From positions 62,001 through 126,000 of the forward strand of contig NZ_SJZD01000002.1 in NCBI RefSeq assembly GCF_004959765.1: 64,000 nt of DNA, given 5' to 3'. The DNA is from Flavobacterium sp. H122 (lineage in GTDB: Bacteria; Bacteroidota; Bacteroidia; Flavobacteriales; Flavobacteriaceae). The position numbers and the translations under genes are program-made. Position 1 is the stretch's first letter. The number at the start of each line of letters is the position of its first letter. Below are positions 52,431 through 59,766 of the stretch, in pieces. The notes under the pieces were generated by a model. It did not search any database, had not been told where the DNA came from, and saw only the letters and a program-made list of their open reading frames with translations.

Positions 52431-52484
52431 TTTATTGAAAATAGAGTTAAGTTAAATTACGTTTTGTTTTTGGTGTTTAGTAGG

Positions 52485-52527
52485 AAGGCGCACTTGGAAT
52501 TTATTTTCAGTGCGCCTTTCGAATTTT
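52485..52527 (+). terminator. Terminator after the lipoprotein gene
   Basis: AAGGCGCACT and AGTGCGCCTT form a 10-bp stem with a 14-base loop, then a weak T-rich tail. Confidence 0.75.
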
Positions 52528-52588
52528 TAATGAGAGATAAGAAACAATTTGTTTTTTGTATTTTATATTTTGGAATTTGTACTTTCTA

Positions 52589-53755
52589 TTAATAACTCAT
52601 CTCTACTATTTCCCTCACTTTTTCAGGAGTAATATTTTGTTTTTCTCCTAATGCTTTCCAGCCACGTTCTTCAAAACGTTTTACAATAAAATCGGAAGTA
52701 CCTTCAAACTGATCTGTGTTTTCAGACAATCGGGTTAACATACCCATTGTATGGAAAAATTCAGTAGTTTTTTCAATCGCTTTTTCGGCTTTTTCTTCTA
52801 TTGAACCTGTAGTGATTCCAAAAACACGTTCACCGTATTGTGCCAGCTTGTCTTTTTTGGTGTCAAACATTACGCGGTATAAATTTGGTCCGATAATAGC
52901 CAACGTACGCGCATGGTCAATTTCATACAAAGCGGTCAATTCGTGACCAATCATGTGTGTCGCCCAGTCGGAAGGAACGCCTTTTTGAATTAATCCATTC
53001 AATGCCATCGTGGCACACCACATAAAATTGGAAGCCAATTTGTAATCGGTTGGGTTTTCTACAACAGAAGGGCCAATTTCTATCAAGGTTTGCAAAATGC
53101 TTTCAGCAATTCTATCTTGAAGCAAAGCATCGTGTGAATACGTTAAATATTGTTCCATCACGTGCGTGAAAGCATCTACCACACCGTTTTGTAACTGACG
53201 TTTAGGTAATGATTCGATTACTGTTGGATCACAAATTGAAAATTTAGGGAATAAGGCACTACCGCCAAAAGCCAATTTCTCTTGAGTTTCATTGATCGTG
53301 ATAACTCCGCCCGAATTCATTTCTGAACCTGTTGCCGGTAAGGTTAAAATAATTCCGAAAGGAACCACGGCATTAATGTCTTTTGTCAAAATGCGTTTTT
53401 GTAAAATTTCAATTGGATTTCCATCATATTTTACAGCAGCAGAGATGAATTTTGTGCCATCAATCACACTTCCTCCGCCTACTGCAAGAATAAAATCGAT
53501 GTTTTGTTCTTTGATAATTTGAACAGCTTTCATTAATGTTTCAAATCTCGGATTGGGCTCAATACCGCCAAATTCTACAACATCATACCCTTGTAAAGCA
53601 GTTTTAACCTGATCGTAAATACCATTTTTAAAGATACTTCCGCCGCCATAGGTTAGTAAAATTTTAGTATTTGATGGAACAAGTTCAGGAAGTTTGGAAA
53701 TCTGTCCTTTGCCAAAAACATAATTTACGGGATTGTATAATTCGAAGTTTGTCAT
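52589..53755 (-). CDS. Iron-containing alcohol dehydrogenase (YqhD/BDH-like)
   Basis: The 388-residue group III alcohol dehydrogenase has the NAD(P)-binding GGGSVIDGTKF (about 95-105). The metal-binding residues are in VVDAFTHVMEQY (Asp, His) and WATHMIGHELTALYEIDHA (two His). Closest in pattern to YqhD/butanol dehydrogenase-type reductases, which use NADPH to reduce aldehydes. Transcribed alone, divergent from the NrtR gene with 123 bases between. Confidence 0.94.
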   Translation of the reverse strand: MTNFELYNPVNYVFGKGQISKLPELVPSNTKILLTYGGGSIFKNGIYDQVKTALQGYDVVEFGGIEPNPRFETLMKAVQIIKEQNIDFILAVGGGSVIDGTKFISAAVKYDGNPIEILQKRILTKDINAVVPFGIILTLPATGSEMNSGGVITINETQEKLAFGGSALFPKFSICDPTVIESLPKRQLQNGVVDAFTHVMEQYLTYSHDALLQDRIAESILQTLIEIGPSVVENPTDYKLASNFMWCATMALNGLIQKGVPSDWATHMIGHELTALYEIDHARTLAIIGPNLYRVMFDTKKDKLAQYGERVFGITTGSIEEKAEKAIEKTTEFFHTMGMLTRLSENTDQFEGTSDFIVKRFEERGWKALGEKQNITPEKVREIVEMSY

Positions 53756-53841
53756 AAGTTAAAAATTTAGAGGGTTAAATTTACTGAACAATTATTGAAC
53801 ATGTTTTAAAAGTATGTTAAATCAAAAACTATAAGAGTTCT

Positions 53842-53849
53842 TATATTTG
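53842..53849 (+). promoter_or_regulatory. -7 promoter element for nrtR
   Basis: TATATTTG matches TAnnTTTG, 30 bases before the nrtR start. Its final base is the first base of the operator-like palindrome. Confidence 0.65.
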
Positions 53850-53863
53850 TGTAAAATTCACAC
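53849..53863. promoter_or_regulatory. Putative NrtR operator upstream of nrtR
   Basis: GTGTAAAATTCACAC is a palindrome with one mismatch, placed at the presumed transcription start. It shares the form GYGTA-N5-YACRC with 54557-54571 and 54610-54624. Confidence 0.6.
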
Positions 53864-53878
53864 TAAAATCTGTTTCTT

Positions 53879-54562
53879 ATGCAGAATATAAAAATAGCTG
53901 TCGATGCTGTAGTTTTCGGATATCAAAACAATACACTGCATGTGTTGTTGATACGGCAGAAGTTTGGAAGCGAGAATTCCTATTGGGCCCTGCCAGGAGG
54001 TTTGGTTAAGGAAGAGGAGTCTCTTATTGATGCTGTAAAACGTGAATTGAAAGAAGAGACCAATGTTGCGGTTAATTATCTGGAACAATTATACACTTTC
54101 GGAGATGATATTGCCAGAGATTCCCGTAACAGGGTAATTTCAGTGGCCTATATGGCATTGGTTGATCCGTCCAAATTATTTCTAAAAGCTGACACTGATG
54201 CTGATGAGGTAGCTTGGGTGCCGGTTTCTAAAATTCCAAATCTCGCTTTTGACCATAACCTGATGGTCGAGAAAGGACTTGAGCGGTTAAAAGCCAAACT
54301 GACTTATCAGCCTATAGGTTTTGATTTGCTTCCTCCTGAGTTTTTATTCTCGGAACTCGAAAATCTTTATGCTACGATTCTTCAAAAGGAAATTGACCGC
54401 CGGAATTTTCGAAAAAAAATGCTGAGCTTTGGTATTTTAGAAGAGACAGAAACTATAGTAATGCAAAAAGCCGGCCGTCCCGCCAAGTTATTCCGTTTCA
54501 ATACAGCTGAATACAACCAACTGGTGAAGGAAGGATTTCACTTTGAAATCAAATTTGCGTAA
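53879..54562 (+). CDS. nrtR: NrtR-type Nudix transcriptional regulator
   Basis: The 227-residue protein joins an N-terminal Nudix domain to a C-terminal winged-helix DNA-binding part (about 150-227). This is the architecture of NrtR regulators of NAD metabolism, which sense ADP-ribose. The Nudix box runs from Gly41 through Glu47 to RELKEE (55-60), so the catalytic glutamates are kept, although the late glycine is replaced by Asn62. Canonical NrtR members have mostly lost hydrolase activity; activity here is possible. It is next to prs and upstream of a nicotinamide phosphoribosyltransferase gene, which fits the regulon. Confidence 0.9.
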   Translation: MQNIKIAVDAVVFGYQNNTLHVLLIRQKFGSENSYWALPGGLVKEEESLIDAVKRELKEETNVAVNYLEQLYTFGDDIARDSRNRVISVAYMALVDPSKLFLKADTDADEVAWVPVSKIPNLAFDHNLMVEKGLERLKAKLTYQPIGFDLLPPEFLFSELENLYATILQKEIDRRNFRKKMLSFGILEETETIVMQKAGRPAKLFRFNTAEYNQLVKEGFHFEIKFA

Positions 54563-54571
54563 AAAATACAC
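54557..54571. promoter_or_regulatory. Putative NrtR operator overlapping the nrtR stop
   Basis: GCGTAAAAAATACAC has half-sites GCGTA and TACAC, with a five-base spacer, and includes the nrtR stop codon. It lies 39 bases upstream of the similar site next to the prs promoter. Confidence 0.45.
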
Positions 54572-54602
54572 TAAAAAATTTTGTAAGTAAATTTATTGTT
54601 TT

Positions 54603-54610
54603 TACATTTG
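54603..54610 (+). promoter_or_regulatory. -7 promoter element for the prs-nadV operon
   Basis: TACATTTG matches TAnnTTTG, 28 bases before the prs start codon. Its last base is the first base of the operator-like site at 54610-54624, the same arrangement as upstream of nrtR. Confidence 0.65.
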
Positions 54611-54624
54611 TGTAACAAATACGC
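54610..54624. promoter_or_regulatory. Putative NrtR operator at the prs promoter
   Basis: GTGTAACAAATACGC matches the site at 53849-53863 at 10 of 15 positions, with half-sites GTGTA/TACGC. It is located directly at the expected transcription start. Confidence 0.55.
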
Positions 54625-54637
54625 AAAATAATACATC

Positions 54638-55465
54638 ATGATACTTAATTTAGACCCTCAGTTCCGTCCATTCTCAAACGAATCAGAAATTGCTTTCCAA
54701 AGTTTTACTTTTTCAGGAGGCGAACCCCATATTAAAATCCAATCTGGTTTTGACGTTGCAGAAAAAGTGACCGTTACGCACCGTGTGAACTCGTTTAATG
54801 ATCTGGGATTGGTGTGTGTGACCATCGATGCATTGAAAAGAATGGGGGTAAAAGTAATTGATTTGTTTATCCCTTATTTTCCCGCAGCTAGACAGGACCG
54901 TGTGATGATTCCCGGAGAACCACTATCAGTAAAAGTATATGCTGATATTATAAATGGCTTGGGATTAAACAAAGTAATGGTCTTTGATGCCCATTCAGAA
55001 GTGACTCCGGCCTTGGTTAATAATTGTGAGGTAATCCCGAATTACACATTTATTGAGAAAGTTTTAAAAGAAATCGGAAATGAAGCCAAACTGATTTCCC
55101 CTGACGGCGGTGCCTTAAAAAAAATCTACAAAGTTTCCGAATTTTTGGGTGGCGTAGAAGTAGTGGAATGCAGCAAAAGCCGTGACGTTAAAACCGGAAA
55201 ATTGTCTGGATTCAAAGTCTATGCCGATGATCTGGAAGGAATGGATTGTTTGATTGTGGATGACATCTGTGATGGTGGAGGAACTTTCATTGGCTTAGCG
55301 GATGAATTAAAAAAGAAAAATGCCGGAAAATTATATTTAGCAGTCAGCCACGGTATTTTTAATAAAGGATTTGAGAGCCTGACTGTTTTTGATAAAATTT
55401 TTACAACGAATTCATTTAAGGATTTTGATAATGAGTTCGTGAAACAAATTGCATTGGAATTATGA
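54638..55465 (+). CDS. prs: Ribose-phosphate pyrophosphokinase, short form
   Basis: The 275-residue enzyme makes PRPP from ribose 5-phosphate and ATP. The ATP/ribose-binding pieces YFPAARQDRVMIPGEPLSVKVYAD (about 84-107) and VFDAHSEVTPAL are present. The PRPP loop reads CLIVDDICDGGGTFIGLA (about 208-225). It is about 40 residues shorter than housekeeping Prs, resembling the copies paired with nicotinamide phosphoribosyltransferase in NAD-salvage gene clusters. It probably provides PRPP for the nadV product at the operon end. NADAR gene overlaps its stop by 4 bases. Confidence 0.93.
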   Translation: MILNLDPQFRPFSNESEIAFQSFTFSGGEPHIKIQSGFDVAEKVTVTHRVNSFNDLGLVCVTIDALKRMGVKVIDLFIPYFPAARQDRVMIPGEPLSVKVYADIINGLGLNKVMVFDAHSEVTPALVNNCEVIPNYTFIEKVLKEIGNEAKLISPDGGALKKIYKVSEFLGGVEVVECSKSRDVKTGKLSGFKVYADDLEGMDCLIVDDICDGGGTFIGLADELKKKNAGKLYLAVSHGIFNKGFESLTVFDKIFTTNSFKDFDNEFVKQIALEL

Positions 55466-56013
55466 ATTATTCATTAGAAATACTAAAAGAAGAATTTAAA
55501 AAAGGCAAAAAGAATAAATTTCTGTTTTTTTGGGGTCATCAGAAATCAAAAGACGGCAGTATTACCAAGACCTGTTTCAGTCAGTGGTGGGAAAGTTCGT
55601 TTACTGTTGACGGCGTGACTTATAAAACGGCTGAGCACTGGATGATGGCTAAAAAAGCCGAATTGTTTGGTGATAAGGAAATTTTAGAAAAGATACTGAT
55701 TTGCAACTCTCCCGCAGAGGTGAAAAAGCTCGGCAGAGAAGTTCGAAATTATATGGATAAACTTTGGTTGTCCAATAGATATCAAATCGTGAAAGAAGGT
55801 AACTTTCATAAGTTTAACCAAAATGATGAACTTAAAGAATTTTTATTGAACACTAATGAAAGAGTTTTGGTTGAAGCCAGTCCGGTCGACTCAATCTGGG
55901 GAATTGGTCTGACAGCAGATCATGAGGATTCTGAATTTCCTGAAAAATGGAAAGGATTAAATCTTTTGGGCTTTGCATTGATGGAGGTTAGAGATCAGTT
56001 AAGAGATGAATAA
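55462..56013 (+). CDS. NADAR family N-glycosidase (YbiA-like, DUF1768)
   Basis: The 183-residue protein has the NADAR motifs: FFWGH at the N-terminus, CFSQWWESSFTVDGVTYKTAEHWMMAKKA (about 36-64) and SPVDSIWGIGL near residue 140. The family acts on N-glycosidic bonds in nucleotide derivatives: riboflavin intermediates in some members, and ADP-ribose-guanine adducts in others. The NAD operon context favours an ADP-ribose-type substrate. It overlaps prs by 4 bases and the next gene by 8. Confidence 0.92.
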   Translation: MNYSLEILKEEFKKGKKNKFLFFWGHQKSKDGSITKTCFSQWWESSFTVDGVTYKTAEHWMMAKKAELFGDKEILEKILICNSPAEVKKLGREVRNYMDKLWLSNRYQIVKEGNFHKFNQNDELKEFLLNTNERVLVEASPVDSIWGIGLTADHEDSEFPEKWKGLNLLGFALMEVRDQLRDE

Positions 56014-56569
56014 AATTGTATATTTTGAAGATTTATTTGTAATCGATAATTTTTTATCAGATTCGGAATGTGATGCTTTAGTCAATCAGAGTGAGCAAAT
56101 TGGTTATGAGGAAGCAATGGTGCAAACTGGCGAAAATACTCAGTCTCTGCTTAAAAGTGTAAGAAATAATGATAGAATTTTATTCAGAAATGAAGAACTG
56201 GCAGATAAATTATTTGAGTTGGCCAAACCTTTTTTAATTCACGAAGTTGAAGAATATTGCATTTTAGGATTAAATGAAATGTTTCGGTTTTATAAATACA
56301 GTCCAAAACAAAGATTTAAAATGCATAGGGACGGCAGTTTTAAAAGAAATGAAGATGAGAAGAGTTTTTTTACTTTTCTGATATATCTGAATGATGAATT
56401 TGAAGGCGGTGAGACAGAATTTAAAGACTTAATCACTATAAAGCCCAAAAAAGGGACATTAGTAGTATTTAACCATTCATACAGACATGAGGGAAAAGTG
56501 ATTTCTGAAGGGGTAAAATATGCATTAAGAAGCGATGTGATGTACCGCAGCAACAATATTGATTTTTAA
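56006..56569 (+). CDS. 2OG-Fe(II) dioxygenase (prolyl 4-hydroxylase-like)
   Basis: The 187-residue protein has the double-stranded beta-helix iron site HRD (His107, Asp109) and distal His161 (RHEGKVI), with Arg175 (KYALRSDVMYR) for 2-oxoglutarate. The GGETEFK stretch at 134-140 is also typical of P4H-like enzymes. All metal and cosubstrate residues are present, so it should be active. The substrate is not known: a protein prolyl residue, or, given the NAD operon context, a nucleotide or ADP-ribosyl moiety. Overlaps the NADAR gene by 8 bases. Confidence 0.9.
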   Translation: MNKIVYFEDLFVIDNFLSDSECDALVNQSEQIGYEEAMVQTGENTQSLLKSVRNNDRILFRNEELADKLFELAKPFLIHEVEEYCILGLNEMFRFYKYSPKQRFKMHRDGSFKRNEDEKSFFTFLIYLNDEFEGGETEFKDLITIKPKKGTLVVFNHSYRHEGKVISEGVKYALRSDVMYRSNNIDF

Positions 56570-56580
56570 TTATTTTAATT

Positions 56581-57420
56581 ATGATTTTAGAAGCGGCAAT
56601 AGGAGATGCTTATGGAGCAGGTTTTGAATTTCAAAAACAAGAATATATAGAACACTATAATAACCTTACTAAGTACCACCCCCACGGATTGTATCAAGAA
56701 ATATACAAACGTTATACAGATGATACCCAAATGGCAATTGCTATAACTGAATTACTGTTGGAAGATCTGAACTGGACTGAAGAAAAAGTTGCAAGTAAGT
56801 TTGTAGAAGTTTTTCACAGAGACAAAAGACGTGGATATTCGGATCGGGTTTATAATGCTCTTGACCAAAGTAAGAATGGATTAGAATTCATTGCTAATTT
56901 AACTTTTCAAAGCAATGGTAACGGTTCTGCAATGCGGGCATATCCAATAGGTTATGTAAAAGATATACCCACACTTTTGCAATTATGTGAAATTCAGGCA
57001 AAAACCTCCCACAATACAATTGAAGGAATACAATGTGCAAAACGGATTGCTTTGGCTGTTCATTTTTACAGATATGGATTAGATAAAAAATACAATTTGA
57101 TCGATTTTATCAATTCTACTTTAAATGAAAATGAAATATATGAAATTGCGGCTCCTATAGATATGCATGGCTATCCTACAACAAAGGCAGTTATTAAAAT
57201 TGTTTCAGAAGCAACTTCTATGAAAGACTGCCTGAAAACAGGTATAGATTATGGTGGCGATACTGATACAGTAGCGGCTTTATGCATGGCGATACTCAGT
57301 CAAAAAGAAAATTGTCAAAAAGAACTGCCTGACTTTCTTTATGAAAACTTAGAAAACGGCAGGTATGGAAAAGATTATTTAATAAATTTAGATTTTCAAC
57401 TAAACGAAAAATTTGAATAA
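56581..57420 (+). CDS. ADP-ribosylglycohydrolase (DraG family)
   Basis: The 279-residue protein hydrolyses ADP-ribose from proteins, nucleic acids or small molecules. It has AIGDAYGAGFE (about 6-16), YTDDTQMAIA with Asp47/Asp48, and the distal metal site GGDTDTVAAL with Asp227/Asp229. Together they bind the two Mg ions of the family. SNGNGSAMRAYPIG (111-124) is also conserved. Its neighbours are all NAD-related. Eleven bases separate it from the dioxygenase gene. Confidence 0.93.
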   Translation: MILEAAIGDAYGAGFEFQKQEYIEHYNNLTKYHPHGLYQEIYKRYTDDTQMAIAITELLLEDLNWTEEKVASKFVEVFHRDKRRGYSDRVYNALDQSKNGLEFIANLTFQSNGNGSAMRAYPIGYVKDIPTLLQLCEIQAKTSHNTIEGIQCAKRIALAVHFYRYGLDKKYNLIDFINSTLNENEIYEIAAPIDMHGYPTTKAVIKIVSEATSMKDCLKTGIDYGGDTDTVAALCMAILSQKENCQKELPDFLYENLENGRYGKDYLINLDFQLNEKFE

Positions 57421-57423
57421 CCC

Positions 57424-57759
57424 ATGAATGATGAACTAAAACCAAGATTCATTGATGCCTTAAGGAGGAACAATGACCAAATCAGAGAAGATAGAGCAAG
57501 AACTATCGGAGAAGATTCTGAATTAATCTATAGACGCAGAGTAGAAGATATAGATTTGAAAATTAAAAGATTAGAAAGAGAACAGGAAGGTCTTATTGAT
57601 ATCAGTCCCTTAGATAAAAACAGTTTGACTTTTGCTGACTTTGAACCGGATGCTTTTGTTCAGAAAGACATCGAATTGTCTTTAATTATTAGAAATCTGA
57701 ATATACAGTTCGAAGTGGCGAAGAAAAGATATGAATATTTATTTGGCAAAACTTTTTAA
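57424..57759 (+). CDS. Hypothetical coiled-coil protein
   Basis: The 111-residue protein is strongly charged and helical, with heptad-like RRVEDIDLKIKRLEREQEGL (about 38-57) and a second helix ELSLIIRNLNIQFEVAKKRYEYL. An N-terminal PRFIDALRRNNDQIREDRA is also helical. No domain recognised. It starts 3 bases after the DraG gene and ends 2 bases before the VWA-like gene, so it is clearly part of the operon. It may be a partner of the VWA-like protein that follows. Confidence 0.8.
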   Translation: MNDELKPRFIDALRRNNDQIREDRARTIGEDSELIYRRRVEDIDLKIKRLEREQEGLIDISPLDKNSLTFADFEPDAFVQKDIELSLIIRNLNIQFEVAKKRYEYLFGKTF

Positions 57760-57761
57760 TT

Positions 57762-58625
57762 ATGGGAGGTACAAGATATGACATGGGAGCTCGGGATGAT
57801 AGAGCTAAAAAAGCCGGTTATGCTTCAAAATCGGTAAGTGAAATTTTTACGCAAAATTCTAAAAGGATGGCACATCCTTCAATGAATCCTAATGGTATTG
57901 TTTTTAGGGAGGCAAGAGATTCTGATGTGCATCCTAACTCGGTTCCTATTATTTTAGGACTAGATGTTACAGGAAGTATGGGACACATTCCTCACGAGTT
58001 AATCAAAGATGGATTGCCAAAATTAATGGGCGGCATAATTCAAGGAGGAGTTCCTGATCCGGCACTTTTATTTTTAGGTATTGGTGACCACGAATGTGAC
58101 GGTTATCCTTTACAGGTCGGCCAGTTTGAGTCTGGAGACGAAGAGCTGGATATGTGGCTTACCCGGACTTATATTGAATCCGGTGGTGGCGGAAACGCAG
58201 GGGAAAGCTATCTTTTAGCATGGTATTTTGCTGCTTTTCACACCAGAACAGATGCTTTTGAAAAACGTAATCAGAAAGGATTGTTATTTACGGTAGGTGA
58301 TGAGCCTACTTTAAAAATCCTTCCCGCATCTTCAATCAAAGAAATTATGGGTTCAGGACAACAGACATATACTCACCTGGATCTTTTAGATGAAGTTAAA
58401 AAAAGGTATGATGTTTACCATATAAGTGTTTTGCATTCTGATCAAGCCATTAATGCCGACAGAGGTTGGAAAGAATTATTGGGACAAAACTGTCTTTCAA
58501 TTACTGACCACAAAGAAATACCTAACGTTATTAAAGATATTATTTGTGAACGGTTTAAAAATTCAGACTATTCAAAGAATGACAATCCGGATCTGGGAGG
58601 ATTCGAAAACATTCAAATGCTTTAA
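57762..58625 (+). CDS. VWA-like domain protein in NAD operon
   Basis: The 287-residue protein has a central von Willebrand A-like fold. VPIILGLDVTGSMG (61-74) gives a MIDAS-type motif with Asp68, Thr70 and Ser72. The strand LFLGIGDHECDGYPLQVGQFESGDEE, GGGGNAGESY, and a late segment VYHISVLHSDQA follow. The N-terminus (MGGTRYDMGARDDRAKKAGYA) is polar and probably flexible. It has no signal peptide or membrane segment, so it is cytoplasmic. No known NAD-pathway role for such proteins. Adjacent to a coiled-coil protein (2 bases) and PurA paralogue (3 bases). Confidence 0.82.
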   Translation: MGGTRYDMGARDDRAKKAGYASKSVSEIFTQNSKRMAHPSMNPNGIVFREARDSDVHPNSVPIILGLDVTGSMGHIPHELIKDGLPKLMGGIIQGGVPDPALLFLGIGDHECDGYPLQVGQFESGDEELDMWLTRTYIESGGGGNAGESYLLAWYFAAFHTRTDAFEKRNQKGLLFTVGDEPTLKILPASSIKEIMGSGQQTYTHLDLLDEVKKRYDVYHISVLHSDQAINADRGWKELLGQNCLSITDHKEIPNVIKDIICERFKNSDYSKNDNPDLGGFENIQML

Positions 58626-58628
58626 ATC

Positions 58629-59732
58629 ATGAAACAAGCAAAAATAGTTATAGGATTAGGTTTTGGTGACGAGGGCAAAGGTATTACTACTGATTTTCTG
58701 GCCAGCCAAAACCCTGAATCTATAATTATTCGGTTTTCGGGAGGACAACAAGCTGCGCATACAGTAATGATTGATGAAAAAAAACACATTCATTCGAGTT
58801 TTGCCAGTGGAGCCTTACGTGGTTTGCCTTCCTATTTTAGCGAGCACTGTACTATTCATCCTGTTTTTTTATATAATGAACAAAAAGAATTGCAGTCTAA
58901 AGGAGGAAATGTACAATTGTGCATCCATCCTTTAGCCAAAGTAACAACTCCTTTCGACGTCTGGAAGAATCGGACCAATACAAAAAACCTCGAACACGGG
59001 ACATGCGGAAAAGGAATTGGAGCCACGATGAAACGAAATGAATCGCAGTATAAGCTTTTTGCTGTCGATTTAATCGCTCCTAAATCAATGCTGATAGAAA
59101 AATTAAAAGCAATAGCTTATTATTACGGATTTCCGGAGGATAATGACTTAAAAGAAGAATTGGATTTTTTCCTGGATACTATAGAAAAAATAAATTGGAA
59201 TATTCAGGATTACAGTTATCTGGCTGATTACAATAATTTAATTTTTGAAGGCAGTCAGGGAATTCTGCTTGATATGGATCATGGTGTCTTTCCTAATGTG
59301 ACATATGCCAACACCACTTCAAAAAACGCAATGGAAATATGTCAGAAACTGGAAGTAAAAGATATAGAAATTTATTATGTCACCAGAAGCTATGCTACTC
59401 GGCACGGCAATGGTTGGATGGGAAAAGAGGAAGAACTTCCATTAGTAAATAATCATGAGGAAACGTGTATTTATAATGAATACCAAAAAGAATTGAGAAT
59501 TGGAAATTTAGATTATACACTTTTGAATTATTCGCTTAAAATAGATGCATCTTACTCGTTATTTGCTAAAAAAAATTTGGTAATAACCTGTCTGGATCAG
59601 TTGGATATAGATTTTCAACTGAATAAAATAAATACGGAATTTCAAAAAGTATATGGTTCGTATTCTCCTTTTTCGAATAATATCAAGCCTTTAACCGATA
59701 ACTCAAAGCAGACCGAATTATCAATCTCATAA
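58629..59732 (+). CDS. Divergent PurA-like (adenylosuccinate synthetase family) ligase
   Basis: The 367-residue protein is about 60 residues shorter than adenylosuccinate synthetase. The P-loop is GFGDEGKG with catalytic-type Asp14, and the second catalytic histidine His44 (AAHTVMI) is kept. The middle SQGILLDMDHGVFPNVTYANTT is canonical. The IMP/aspartate region is altered: the expected VGxGPFPTE loop reads TRHGNGWMGKEEELP. The GTP-recognition segment CLDQLDIDF is near the end. It probably ligates an amino group onto a nucleotide other than IMP; the substrate is unknown. It lies among NAD/ADP-ribose genes, so a salvage-related substrate is plausible. Confidence 0.85.
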   Translation: MKQAKIVIGLGFGDEGKGITTDFLASQNPESIIIRFSGGQQAAHTVMIDEKKHIHSSFASGALRGLPSYFSEHCTIHPVFLYNEQKELQSKGGNVQLCIHPLAKVTTPFDVWKNRTNTKNLEHGTCGKGIGATMKRNESQYKLFAVDLIAPKSMLIEKLKAIAYYYGFPEDNDLKEELDFFLDTIEKINWNIQDYSYLADYNNLIFEGSQGILLDMDHGVFPNVTYANTTSKNAMEICQKLEVKDIEIYYVTRSYATRHGNGWMGKEEELPLVNNHEETCIYNEYQKELRIGNLDYTLLNYSLKIDASYSLFAKKNLVITCLDQLDIDFQLNKINTEFQKVYGSYSPFSNNIKPLTDNSKQTELSIS

Positions 59733-59766
59733 GCAAAATACTTTTATTAAAAACATTTAGAAAACT

